From contig NZ_FUYE01000022.1 in the NCBI RefSeq assembly GCF_900167535.1, positions 19,679 to 83,678 on the forward strand: 64,000 nucleotides of DNA. Direction: 5' to 3'. This DNA is from Prosthecobacter debontii (GTDB taxonomy: Bacteria > Verrucomicrobiota > Verrucomicrobiia > Verrucomicrobiales > Verrucomicrobiaceae). Each line of letters opens with the position of its first letter. Positions within the stretch are counted from its first letter, which is position 1. The notes beneath the pieces are model-generated. The model was not told where the DNA came from. It was given only the letters and a program-made list of their open reading frames with translations, and ran no database searches. Positions 25,077 through 33,185 of the stretch are shown here, piece by piece. Made by a program: the position numbers and the translations under genes.

Positions 25077-25766
25077 ATGCCTCGCCTTTTGCTTTTTGAT
25101 ATCGACGGAACACTGCTCGACACCCGCGGCGCAGGCGGAGCCTCGCTCCTCGATGCCGTCGAGGAGGTGCTGGGAGTCAGCCGTGACACGCTGCCCCCGC
25201 TGGATCTAGCCGGTGCCACGGATGGCGGTGTCGTACGCACGCTTTTTCAGCAGTCGGGCCATGCGCTGGAGCCCGACCTCGTCCGCCGCTACTACACTTG
25301 CTATCTGGAGCGCCTTCAGCAGCGGCTGCATCTGGAAACATTCACCGGCCATCTCATGCCAGGGGTGGAGGCTCTCCTGGGAGTGTTAAAGCCGCAGAAG
25401 GAGGTCGCTCTCGGTCTTCTTACCGGTAACATCCGTGCCGGGGCCGCGCTCAAGCTCCAGCGCTTCGACCTGCACGATTACTTTCTCGATGGTGCCTTTG
25501 GCGATGACCATGAAGACCGCAATCGCCTCGGCCCCTTTGCCCTTCAGCGCATGCAGCATGTGACTGGGCACACCTATCAGCCCGAGGACATCATCGTCAT
25601 CGGAGATACCCCCAAAGACATTGCCTGTGCACATGCTTTTGGAGCCCGCTGTCTGGCCGTGGGCACCGGTCATTTTAAGGCGGATGCCCTTGCCCAGCAT
25701 CAGCCTTGGCAATGCCTGGAAGACCTGGCAGATGCCGCCCAGGTGACAAAACTCCTGCTCTCATGA
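25077..25766 (+). CDS. HAD-superfamily phosphatase (phosphoglycolate phosphatase-like)
   Basis: 229 aa from ATG 25077, which puts the HAD motif I at the very N-terminus: LLFDIDGTLLDTRG (nucleophile and acid Asp). A helical cap follows; motif II is LLTGN, motif III the Lys in ALKLQRF, motif IV VIGDTPKDI. The type I cap and the sequence PGVEALLGVLK fit the Gph/PGPase subgroup, which dephosphorylates small phospho-metabolites. Its stop overlaps the birA start as ATGA, so translation of the two is coupled. No Shine-Dalgarno is visible: the start sits directly behind the infC terminator. Confidence 0.86.
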   Translation: MPRLLLFDIDGTLLDTRGAGGASLLDAVEEVLGVSRDTLPPLDLAGATDGGVVRTLFQQSGHALEPDLVRRYYTCYLERLQQRLHLETFTGHLMPGVEALLGVLKPQKEVALGLLTGNIRAGAALKLQRFDLHDYFLDGAFGDDHEDRNRLGPFALQRMQHVTGHTYQPEDIIVIGDTPKDIACAHAFGARCLAVGTGHFKADALAQHQPWQCLEDLADAAQVTKLLLS

Positions 25767-26596
25767 ATCGATCCAGCGCCCCTGTCCCGGGCAGCAGCCC
25801 CCTGGATGAAACCTGGCTCCAGCAGGAATGCCTGGAGCGCGGCCTGCCCTGGCAGATTCGTGTCGCCGACGAGATCCCCTCCACCAGCGATGCCCTGCGA
25901 GCCTATGCGCTAGACGGAGGAAGCCACGGCCAAGTCTTGTTTGCCGAATCTCAAACCGCAGGGCGGGGACGCCGTGAAAATCGCTGGGTCGCTCCGCGTG
26001 GCTTGGACCTCATGTTTTCTCTGCTGCTGCGTCCCGCCGAACCCATGGTGCTCTGGCCGCGCCTCACCACTTTGGCTGCCCTCGCCATCTGCCGCGCCGT
26101 GGAAACCGAACTCCCCCTGCAGCCCCAGATCAAGTGGCCTAACGATGTGTATCTGGGCGGTAAAAAAGTCAGCGGCCTCCTCGCAGAAGCGGTCAACACG
26201 CCGTCCGGCATGGCCATGGTTCTCGGCATCGGTCTCAATGTGAACAGCCGGGACTTCCCCGGCGAGCTCGCCACCACCGCCACCTCCCTGAGCCAAGCAC
26301 TACCCGGCACCGTTTTAGTCCGTGAGCTAGACCGCCAGGCCATCGCCCTCAGCCTGCTCAGGGAGTTGGAGGCCCAGTTTCAGCGGCTTGCCCACGGCTT
26401 TACCGAAGTGATCTCGGACGTGCGCGAAAGAAGCTGGCTTTTGCAGAAACAAATCCGCGCCACCGTGGACGGGGTCGAGGTCTATGGCCGTGCCTTAGAT
26501 CTCTCTCCCGAAGGCCATCTCATCCTCGCCCTTGCTGACGGCACCCATCGCACCCTCGCCAGTGCAGACAGCGTGCGCCAGGTGGTATCAGCCTAA
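25763..26596 (+). CDS. birA: Biotin-protein ligase, without repressor domain
   Basis: 277 aa from ATG 25763, overlapping the HAD stop by 4 bp. Core motifs: STSDALRAYA, biotin/AMP loop QTAGRGRRENRW, KWPNDVYLGGKKVSGLLAE, GIGLNVN. The C-terminal SH3-like domain (ATVDGVEVYGRALDLSPEGHLILALADGTHRTLASADSV) is complete. There is no N-terminal winged helix, so this is a group I ligase that biotinylates carboxylase BCCP and does not repress bio genes. The biotin loop reads GRGRRENRW instead of the usual GRGRRGRxW. Confidence 0.92.
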   Translation: MNRSSAPVPGSSPLDETWLQQECLERGLPWQIRVADEIPSTSDALRAYALDGGSHGQVLFAESQTAGRGRRENRWVAPRGLDLMFSLLLRPAEPMVLWPRLTTLAALAICRAVETELPLQPQIKWPNDVYLGGKKVSGLLAEAVNTPSGMAMVLGIGLNVNSRDFPGELATTATSLSQALPGTVLVRELDRQAIALSLLRELEAQFQRLAHGFTEVISDVRERSWLLQKQIRATVDGVEVYGRALDLSPEGHLILALADGTHRTLASADSVRQVVSA

Positions 26597-26845
26597 CTTG
26601 ACCCTGGGTGTAGCCAAAGGCCACGAACGACACCACGAATGGATGCCCTGAGGATCGTGGAGTCTGGGTTCACCTAACCGATTTTACCAACGTGAGGCCC
26701 GACTTCCAATGCTGAGCTCATCCACGCAAAGGCTCAGAAAGCTCGGTATCTCGGAAGGGCTGTGATTGCACACAACCGCTCAAGGGAGCGTGAGCGAAAA
26801 ACTGGGGACGGGTGCCCAGCCTTTCCCACAACCCCCTTTCATTTT

Positions 26846-27640
26846 ATGTATCATCACATCAAGAAACTCATGTTTACCGTGCGAGTCGGCACTCCAGATC
26901 CGCGTTTTGGCAACATGCTATTGGAGCAATTCGGCGGAGCTAATGGCGAATTGGCGGCGGCCATGCAATACTCTATTCAAGGCATCAACTGCGAGGATAT
27001 GGCCTGCAAGGACCTTCTGATGGACATCGGCACCGAAGAGCTGAGTCACCTGGAAGTCATCGGCACCCTAGCCCGCATGCATTTGAAACCGATGAAGCTG
27101 AATGGCGACGGAGCTGAGCAGGACCCGCTCATCATTATTGCCGGTGGAGGCGGCGTGGCTCTCCACAACTCCATGGGTAATCCGTGGACTTCGGACTATC
27201 TGAAAATCACCGGCGAATTGGATGTGGATCTCCGCAGCAACATTGCTGCTGAAGCCAGAGCCAAAATCGTTTACGAACGCCTCATCGACTTCTGCGATGA
27301 TCCTGGCTCGAAGGAGGCCTTGCAGTTTCTCATGACGCGTGAGATCACTCATATGAAGGCCTTCACCCAAGCCTTGGATAGCTTAGGTAAAGCCGTGATT
27401 TCACCTGCAAATCTGATTCCTGGCAAGGGAGCGCTTTCGGTCGGACAGATTCCCCCCACCCCTGGCATCGTCAGTCAGTATTACAATGACTCCACGGGTG
27501 AGGGAGATCAGGGCGAGATCGACACCACAGGCCCATGGAATACGGGCGATGACATCACCGTCGTAGAATCCCCCGCGCTCAGCGGTTTCCAAGTCATGAA
27601 AGCCTCCCCGAAGTCCGGCAAGACCACCTTGAAAAAATAA
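26846..27640 (+). CDS. Manganese catalase
   Basis: 264 aa from ATG 26846. The ferritin-like four-helix core carries the dimanganese ligands in LLEQFGGANGELAAAMQY, EELSHLEVIG, AEARAKIVYERL and REITHMKAF; the MGNPWTSDY and ELDVDLRSNIAAE blocks are characteristic. It disproportionates H2O2. The C-terminal tail after about 190 is long and Gly/Thr-rich (GEGDQGEIDTTGPWNTGDD), typical of the family. It stands alone, with 249 bp upstream that hold no recognisable gene. An upstream in-frame start (26762) is not supported. Confidence 0.92.
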   Translation: MYHHIKKLMFTVRVGTPDPRFGNMLLEQFGGANGELAAAMQYSIQGINCEDMACKDLLMDIGTEELSHLEVIGTLARMHLKPMKLNGDGAEQDPLIIIAGGGGVALHNSMGNPWTSDYLKITGELDVDLRSNIAAEARAKIVYERLIDFCDDPGSKEALQFLMTREITHMKAFTQALDSLGKAVISPANLIPGKGALSVGQIPPTPGIVSQYYNDSTGEGDQGEIDTTGPWNTGDDITVVESPALSGFQVMKASPKSGKTTLKK

Positions 27641-27776
27641 CCGCCTGACAGCGACGACTAAGATCTAACTGCGCGGTCAGAATGCCTACTCGGCTGGGTG
27701 GTCCAACCTGCGACGGCTGGGCCACCATGGCCTAACGGATGATTGGGATGCAAGTTCCCTGCCCCCTGTGAATCGC

Positions 27777-28946
27777 TTACAAGCTCTCATGCACACGCGC
27801 GAGAGCGAGCAAGGTGTAGCAGGTGGCCAGCACAGGATCACTCTCCATCCAGCGTCCTGCGCTGTTGGCCCAGGAACCGTTGCCTTGCTGGAGGTTGAGA
27901 AGTTTCTCGGCCAAATCGGCACGCCAATCCACGGTCTTGCCGTCTTTCGTTTTCAAGAAACCGACGTCTGCGATCGCCAACGCCTTGGCCATGGTGTGGT
28001 AGTAATAATAAAGGCCTTCGGGGCCCACGCCGGGATTCTCTTCCAGCGTGTAGTTCTCGCTTAGCCACTGCATCACCGCCTGGACACGAGGATCACTCTT
28101 TTCCAGCCCCGCGTAGATGAAGCTGAGCATACCTGCATAACTGATGCTTCCATAGCTGCGCAGAGCGGTGCGTCCATCCTTCGTCTCCTCCGTCTTGCCA
28201 CGGGTCTCCCCTGGGCTGTAAATGAACCCCCCCGCATCGGCTTTATCCGTGCTCACCCACGGGGCTTGGTTGGTTTCAGGGCGATTCTGGCAGTTTTGGA
28301 TGAACTGGATGGCGGCGGCATAGTTGAGCTGAGGCTCATCTTTTCCAGCATCACCTTTATCGGCCAGCAGTGCCTGAGAGTAATACAGGGCCTCCAGGGC
28401 AAAGTGGGTATTGGACAGGTCGGCATGGGCAGGCTTATCCGGCTTGGGCGTGCCGTAGCCAATGCCGCCATCGAAGGGGTTATCCGTCTTTCCCTTCTCA
28501 TCGAAGTCGTTTTGCTGCCCAACGACGAATCTGCGTGCCGCCAGGAGAGTGGGCTCGTTTTCCTGCTTCGGGTTCAGCATGAGGGCGGTCAGCGCCAGGG
28601 AGGTATTGTAGTTGGCTCGCGCTTTCACGTAAATGCCCCCATCCGGCTGCACGTTTTTCAGCAGGAAAGCATAGCCTTTCTCCGCATTGGCAGGCACGGC
28701 ATCCGTGGATTTGCGGCCCGGGGCCAAGACCTCTGCCATGACGGCCAGTGCGGTGAAGGCGACGGGTTCAGCTTCTCCCCACTGACCCGTTTCCGCATTT
28801 TGCTGGCTCTTCAAAAAGGCCAGACCGCGGTCATAGGCGAGGCGGATTTCCTGCTTCAAAGACTCGTGGCGGGCCGCTTGAGTGGCGCTCTGAGCCAGAA
28901 GCATGGATGGCAGGGTCAGAGCCAGGGTCGTGGCAATCAATTTCAT
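27777..28946 (-). CDS. Secreted prenyltransferase/squalene-oxidase repeat (alpha-toroid) protein
   Basis: 389 aa with signal peptide KLIATTLALTLPSMLLAQ. The mature protein is an (alpha/alpha) toroid of terpene-cyclase-like repeats: YDRGLAFLKSQQNAETGQWGEAEP, AEKGYAFLLKNVQPDGGIYVK, NYNTSLALTALML, HADLSNTHFALEALYYS, and a closing LLNLQQGNGSWANSAGRWMESDPVLATCYTLLALARV. QW-type repeat motifs are visible, but the DxDD or DCTAE catalytic acids of terpene cyclases are not, so it is probably a non-cyclase relative common in Planctomycetota and Verrucomicrobiota. Overlaps the YdjY-type gene by 4 bp (ATGA): translational coupling. Confidence 0.82.
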   Translation of the reverse strand: MKLIATTLALTLPSMLLAQSATQAARHESLKQEIRLAYDRGLAFLKSQQNAETGQWGEAEPVAFTALAVMAEVLAPGRKSTDAVPANAEKGYAFLLKNVQPDGGIYVKARANYNTSLALTALMLNPKQENEPTLLAARRFVVGQQNDFDEKGKTDNPFDGGIGYGTPKPDKPAHADLSNTHFALEALYYSQALLADKGDAGKDEPQLNYAAAIQFIQNCQNRPETNQAPWVSTDKADAGGFIYSPGETRGKTEETKDGRTALRSYGSISYAGMLSFIYAGLEKSDPRVQAVMQWLSENYTLEENPGVGPEGLYYYYHTMAKALAIADVGFLKTKDGKTVDWRADLAEKLLNLQQGNGSWANSAGRWMESDPVLATCYTLLALARVHESL

Positions 28947-29692
28947 GATGGATTGGGTGGTCGGATGATAACGGTGACGGGGGTGCCTTCGTCAGGAATG
29001 GTGTCAGGTCGGGAGATCCAGAGTTCGTCTCGCCAGTTGCCTTCAGCGGGAGAATTGATCAGAGCTCCGCGATCTACCCAGACAGCGATGATGGAGCCCT
29101 CGTATTCACCGATGAATCCACGCTCATCCACATAGGAGCCATTGAACACCCAGGTCTCAAGATCCGGCGGTGGTTGTCGGGTATCGACATTCTGCACCCA
29201 CGTTGCCAGCGGTGTGGTCTGCGTTTTCCCCCCGGCTTGCCACTCCACCTCGATGATGAGCCGATTCGCACCGGCGGTGGTGGGCGCCACTTCCTTCCAC
29301 GGTGGGAGTTCCGCCTCAGGCATGTGCGTGAGGAGGCCTTGGGAGGCAGCTTGATAATTGGCCAGCAGTAAGGCCAGTTGAATCGCCGTCGGGCTGATGG
29401 CGGTCGTTAGCACGCTCTCATGGGTCTTCCCGGTCTCATGCACCAGCATGTATTCGATGGGGGCCTTCTTCAGTTCGACCTTGGCGGGAATGCGAACTTC
29501 GCGGCTAGCGGCATTGATCTTGATCCCGTCCAAATCATACTCTGTGGCAGAGAGCTTTTTCAGCCTTTGTTTGACCGCCTCCATCTGCTTCCCCGCATCC
29601 GCCTTCCCCTTGGCCACGTCGGTAGCCTCCTGCGCCTGCATCGCCAGACCGACGAACAACAAAGGCAGGAGTGCTGAAAGGAAACGAAGCAT
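28943..29692 (-). CDS. Secreted YdjY-type protein
   Basis: 249 aa from ATG 29692, giving the signal peptide LRFLSALLPLLFVGLAMQA. The mature protein (YDLDGIKINAASREVRIPAKVELKKAPIEYMLVHETGKTHESVLTTAISPTAIQLALLL...) matches the YdjY-domain family, which co-occurs with squalene-repeat proteins in Verrucomicrobiota and Planctomycetota (recollection). Function unknown. First gene of a two-gene unit: its stop is embedded in the start of the toroid gene downstream. Confidence 0.78.
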   Translation of the reverse strand: MLRFLSALLPLLFVGLAMQAQEATDVAKGKADAGKQMEAVKQRLKKLSATEYDLDGIKINAASREVRIPAKVELKKAPIEYMLVHETGKTHESVLTTAISPTAIQLALLLANYQAASQGLLTHMPEAELPPWKEVAPTTAGANRLIIEVEWQAGGKTQTTPLATWVQNVDTRQPPPDLETWVFNGSYVDERGFIGEYEGSIIAVWVDRGALINSPAEGNWRDELWISRPDTIPDEGTPVTVIIRPPNPS

Positions 29693-29781
29693 TTTCAGGA
29701 AGCTAAAAGAGTGGCCAAACATGAACAAACCTGACGGCACCCGCCTGCGTGCGCAATCGCCAACCGAGCAACCTTTATCCT

Positions 29782-29820
29782 AAAAACAACACGCGACGGA
29801 TAGAAACCATCCGCCGCGTG
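29782..29820 (-). terminator. Intrinsic terminator of the YugP-like gene
   Basis: Read on the minus strand: CACGCGGCGGAT (29820-29809) pairs with ATCCGTCGCGTG (29801-29790) with one G-U, followed by TTGTTTTT. Confidence 0.88.
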
Positions 29821-29858
29821 CCATGAGTTCAGGGAATCGTTACAGCCAGAACCATTGG

Positions 29859-30551
29859 TTATTCGTCGCTACTGCGCATGCCGGTGAGCTGGAGCACATA
29901 GTAGAGCAGGTAACCCAGGGTGCTCACGAAGGCCGCCACGTAGGTGAGCGCCGCCGCATCCAGCACCTTGCTCATGGCATTGTATTCGCCTCCCATGGCC
30001 ACCGCGCCTGTGCTGGCGAGCACCTTTTTCGCACGCGCCGTCGCATCGAACTCCACCGGTAGGGTGACGAGCTGGAACAGCATCATGATACCAAAACCGA
30101 GGGCCATGATGGTGATGGCCAGCTTGTAAGGGAAAAAGCCGCCAAACAACCCGATCAGCGGCACCCACATGACCACCTGGCTGGCAATCTGGGTGATGCC
30201 GACGGCCGCCATACGCCACTGGAGCGGCGCATAGAGCTGCTTATGCTGGATGGCATGACCGCACTCGTGAGCCGAGATGCCGAGCGCAGCCACGGAGGTG
30301 CCGTAGTAGTTCTCCTCCGAAAGGACGAGACGGCGGTTCGAGGGGTCATAGTGGTCGATCAAGTGACCCGGGGCCGCGTGGATGGAAACATCACGGATGT
30401 TGTTCAGATCCAAGATCCGCTGGGCCACCTCGGCACCGGTGTAGCCGCTGGAAGCCCGGACCTTGGAGTATTGATTATACGCGCTTTTCACCCTCATCGA
30501 GGCGTAAAGCGAGAGGGCCATGGTTCCGAGGAATAGGAGTAACATTGTCAT
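29859..30551 (-). CDS. YugP-family membrane zinc metallopeptidase
   Basis: 230 aa. The zinc site HECGH (95-99) sits in SVAALGISAHECGHAIQHKQLYAPLQWR, the PF04298 signature. Hydrophobic segments at the N-terminus (MTMLLLFLGTMALSLYA) and behind the active site (SQVVMWVPLIGLFGGFF, LAITIMALGFGIMMLFQLVTLPVEFDATARAKK, ALTYVAAFVSTLGYLLYYVLQL) place it in the inner membrane; EFDA may hold the third zinc ligand. The physiological substrate is not known. Monocistronic, with its own terminator 38 bp downstream. Confidence 0.9.
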   Translation of the reverse strand: MTMLLLFLGTMALSLYASMRVKSAYNQYSKVRASSGYTGAEVAQRILDLNNIRDVSIHAAPGHLIDHYDPSNRRLVLSEENYYGTSVAALGISAHECGHAIQHKQLYAPLQWRMAAVGITQIASQVVMWVPLIGLFGGFFPYKLAITIMALGFGIMMLFQLVTLPVEFDATARAKKVLASTGAVAMGGEYNAMSKVLDAAALTYVAAFVSTLGYLLYYVLQLTGMRSSDE

Positions 30552-30705
30552 ATCAGGAATGTTGGGGGGTATTTGTCAGGAATTACGATGGACAATCCTT
30601 ATCCGGCCTTAAAATCCGCGCAGGTAGAAACTGACCTCAAATTTGGAAAGCCCTCTTTGAAATCCCGGGTTGCATCCCGGCACGGACACGGCTTTGAGTG
30701 GCCAC

Positions 30706-31434
30706 ATGGAGTCCACACCTGCCGCCACCTCAGGCCCTATCGTGTGCCGGGTTACCCCCTGGTATTTCCGCCGCATGGGCATGATGACGGCCATGCTGAT
30801 CGCCATGGGATTGTATTTCCTTTATGACGGCAAATATGGTTATCCCGAAACCAACAAGATCGCCGATCAAAAGGACTGGTTTGAGCAAACCCTGCTGAAG
30901 GGATACGATGAAGCCAAGGCGGCCAATCGGCTGGAGGAATGGGTGAAGGAAACCGAAGCCAAAGGCCTGCCGGCAGGGAAGAATGGTGAGCCTCCACGCT
31001 GGGTCTCCTACGCGGCGGAGCGAGGCTGGCCTGAGAAGCCGCATCGCTACACGGAACGTGAAATCACCGCTCAATTCTGGTGGGGAGGAGCCACCATTCT
31101 CGTCGGCCTCGGCGTCGGCGTGGCGATGCTGCTGAATCGCACCAAAGTGCTGCGCGCCGAGGCGGATCACCTGATCACACCGGAGGGAGTGAGCATCCCC
31201 TTCGCCCAGGTTTTCAAGGTGGACACACGCAAGTGGGATAATAAAGGATTAGCCTATCTGTGGCACCGCTCAGACAGCTCCGTCAGCCCCCAAAAGGCCG
31301 TGATTGATGATTTGAAATACGATGGAGCCGTGCGAATCTTGGAACGCTTGATGGTTCACTTCAAAGGCGAACTCATTGAGAAACAGCCCGAGATTGAAGA
31401 CGATACGGCTAAAAAAAACCCGTCTGACGATTAG
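30706..31434 (+). CDS. Two-helix membrane protein of unknown function
   Basis: 242 aa from ATG 30706 (start uncertain; ATG 30670 is possible). Helices: WYFRRMGMMTAMLIAMGLYFLYDG and FWWGGATILVGLGVGVAMLLN. Between them is an about 75-residue acidic helical region (DWFEQTLLKGYDEAKAANRLEEWVKETEAKG). After helix 2 comes a small beta-rich domain (RAEADHLITPEGVSIPFAQVFKVDTRKWDNKGLAYL) of the type seen in PH-like membrane proteins. I do not recognise a named family. Followed by acpP 104 bp downstream. Confidence 0.7.
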   Translation: MESTPAATSGPIVCRVTPWYFRRMGMMTAMLIAMGLYFLYDGKYGYPETNKIADQKDWFEQTLLKGYDEAKAANRLEEWVKETEAKGLPAGKNGEPPRWVSYAAERGWPEKPHRYTEREITAQFWWGGATILVGLGVGVAMLLNRTKVLRAEADHLITPEGVSIPFAQVFKVDTRKWDNKGLAYLWHRSDSSVSPQKAVIDDLKYDGAVRILERLMVHFKGELIEKQPEIEDDTAKKNPSDD

Positions 31435-31538
31435 GGCTAAACTTTCACGATTTGAGCCGAGCCAAAAAAAGAGCGAATTCGCCCTTGCCAAACTAAAACC
31501 AGCCGCTACCTCTCCGCCGCACATCCCCCTCTTTACCT

Positions 31539-31778
31539 ATGGCAGACAACATCCAAGAAAAAGTCCGTGACATCATCGTCGAACAGCTCGGCGTGAACCC
31601 TGAGCAGGTGACACCGGAAGCCAAGTTCATCGAAGATCTCGGCGCTGACTCCCTGGACACCGTGGAGCTGGTGATGGCCTTCGAAGAAGAGTTCGGCATC
31701 GACGTTCCAGATGAAGAAGCTGAGAAGCTTCAGTCCGTGGGCGACGTCGTTCGCTACGTCGAAGAAAACGCTGAATAA
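31539..31778 (+). CDS. acpP: Acyl carrier protein
   Basis: 79 aa, full family length. Four-helix acidic protein with the phosphopantetheine attachment serine S38 in [27 protein letters not shown]. It carries acyl intermediates in fatty-acid synthesis. Helix 2 is the canonical acidic recognition helix. No fab gene is adjacent, unlike the usual fabD-fabG-acpP-fabF order. An intrinsic terminator follows 33 bp after the stop. Confidence 0.96.
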   Translation: MADNIQEKVRDIIVEQLGVNPEQVTPEAKFIEDLGADSLDTVELVMAFEEEFGIDVPDEEAEKLQSVGDVVRYVEENAE

Positions 31779-31811
31779 TCTTCCCGAATCAGCCGATTCC
31801 TCAATTGAACC

Positions 31812-31840
31812 AGCAGACCGGTCCCCCGGTCTGCTTTTTT
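31812..31840 (+). terminator. Intrinsic terminator of acpP
   Basis: AGCAGACCGG / CCGGTCTGCT, 10-bp stem, 4-nt loop, followed by T5. Confidence 0.92.
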
Positions 31841-31888
31841 ATTGCCCTTGGAGATTTCCAGGGCCACTCAGTCAGCCCTTTTCGGATT

Positions 31889-33133
31889 ATGTCTTGGTCC
31901 AATCCCTGGTTTATCGCCGCTCTGGTCAGCGTTATCGGAGTCTTCCACCTCGAGTTCATCGCCACGTTGCTGAACCTAGGTCGCCTAGGCCGCGCCATCC
32001 CTGAGGCACTCGCGGAAGTCTTCTCCGAGGAGACCCGGGCCAAGCTGGCGGACTACATCCGCGAGTCCACCCGCATCAGTTTCACCCAAGACATTGCCGC
32101 CCTCGGCCTCGTGGTCGTCTTCTGGTGGAGTGGCGGTTTTGGCTGGCTGCAATCCTGGGCGGAGAATCAAGGTCACGGCCCTGTCGTCACCGGCGTGTTC
32201 GTCATCGCCATCATCATGCTGGCGCAGACTTGGCTCAGCCTGCCTTTTGAAGCCTGGGACACCTTCGGCGTGGAGGCCCGTTATGGATTCAACAAGACCA
32301 CCCCGGCCACCTTCATCCAGGACCACATCAAGGGCCTGACTCTCATGGCCATTCTCGGCCTACCCGTGGCGGCAGTGCTGGTCTGGTTCTTTGAAACGCA
32401 GGCGCTAGCCGCTCTGTATGCGTGGGTGTTCATCGCCGGCTTCAGCATCCTCATGACCTGGCTGTCTCCGCGCGTCATCATGCCCCTGTTCCTGAAGTTT
32501 CAGCCCTTGGAAGAAGGCGCTTTGCGGGAAGCCATCTTTGCTCTTGCCCGCAAGCTGGATTTCCCTGTGCAGGAAGTCAGCATCGTCGATGGATCACGCC
32601 GCTCCACGAAAGCCAATGCCTTCTTCGCCGGCTTTGGCAAAACCCGCCGGATCGCGCTCTACGACACCTTGATCCAAAGCCACAGTCAGGAAGAAATCGT
32701 GGCCATCCTGGCGCACGAAATCGGTCACAACAAATGCCGTCATGTGCCGGTGATGATGGCGCTGCATCTGGCGGAGATGGGGATCATGCTGGCCTTGCTC
32801 GGCTGGGTGCTGAAGTCCCCGGATTTCTTCGCCGCTTTTGGTGTTCGGGGCACCCCCGTTGGCATGGGCCTCATCCTCTTCGGTCTGGTCTATAAACCCT
32901 TCGGCGTGCTGACCGGGTTGCTCGGTCTGGCCATGAGCCGGAAGCATGAATTTGAAGCGGATGCCTTTGCCGCCAAAGCTGTCGGCAGCCACGAACCGCT
33001 GACCGAAGGCCTCAAACGTCTTTCACGAGATCACCTTGCCCATCCGCAGCCCCATCCCCTCACCGTCTGGCTGCACTACAGCCATCCGCCTTTGATCGAG
33101 AGGCTGGCTGCGCTGACAAAAATAAGCCTCTGA
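31889..33133 (+). CDS. Ste24/CAAX prenyl protease-like M48 metallopeptidase
   Basis: 414 aa from ATG 31889; the frame is open 28 codons further up, through the acpP terminator, so that extension is rejected. Multi-pass membrane protein with about 7 hydrophobic segments. N-terminal region with FEAWDTFGVEARYGFNKTTPATF is the Ste24 signature; the zinc site is HEIGHN (276-281) in EEIVAILAHEIGHNKCRHV, and the third ligand lies in SRKHEFEADAFAAK. It cleaves C-terminal or membrane-adjacent peptide bonds; in bacteria the likely role is membrane-protein quality control. Confidence 0.91.
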   Translation: MSWSNPWFIAALVSVIGVFHLEFIATLLNLGRLGRAIPEALAEVFSEETRAKLADYIRESTRISFTQDIAALGLVVVFWWSGGFGWLQSWAENQGHGPVVTGVFVIAIIMLAQTWLSLPFEAWDTFGVEARYGFNKTTPATFIQDHIKGLTLMAILGLPVAAVLVWFFETQALAALYAWVFIAGFSILMTWLSPRVIMPLFLKFQPLEEGALREAIFALARKLDFPVQEVSIVDGSRRSTKANAFFAGFGKTRRIALYDTLIQSHSQEEIVAILAHEIGHNKCRHVPVMMALHLAEMGIMLALLGWVLKSPDFFAAFGVRGTPVGMGLILFGLVYKPFGVLTGLLGLAMSRKHEFEADAFAAKAVGSHEPLTEGLKRLSRDHLAHPQPHPLTVWLHYSHPPLIERLAALTKISL

Positions 33134-33185
33134 GGATTCCCGAAATCCAGGCAAGAGCCCACCCTTCCTCACGTTACAGAGCGCG

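Noticed and set aside
24080..25240. 386-codon minus-strand open frame with a very hydrophobic stretch
   Set aside because: The Val/Met-rich hydrophobic run is the antisense of the His/Asp-rich IF-3 tail, not a membrane protein.
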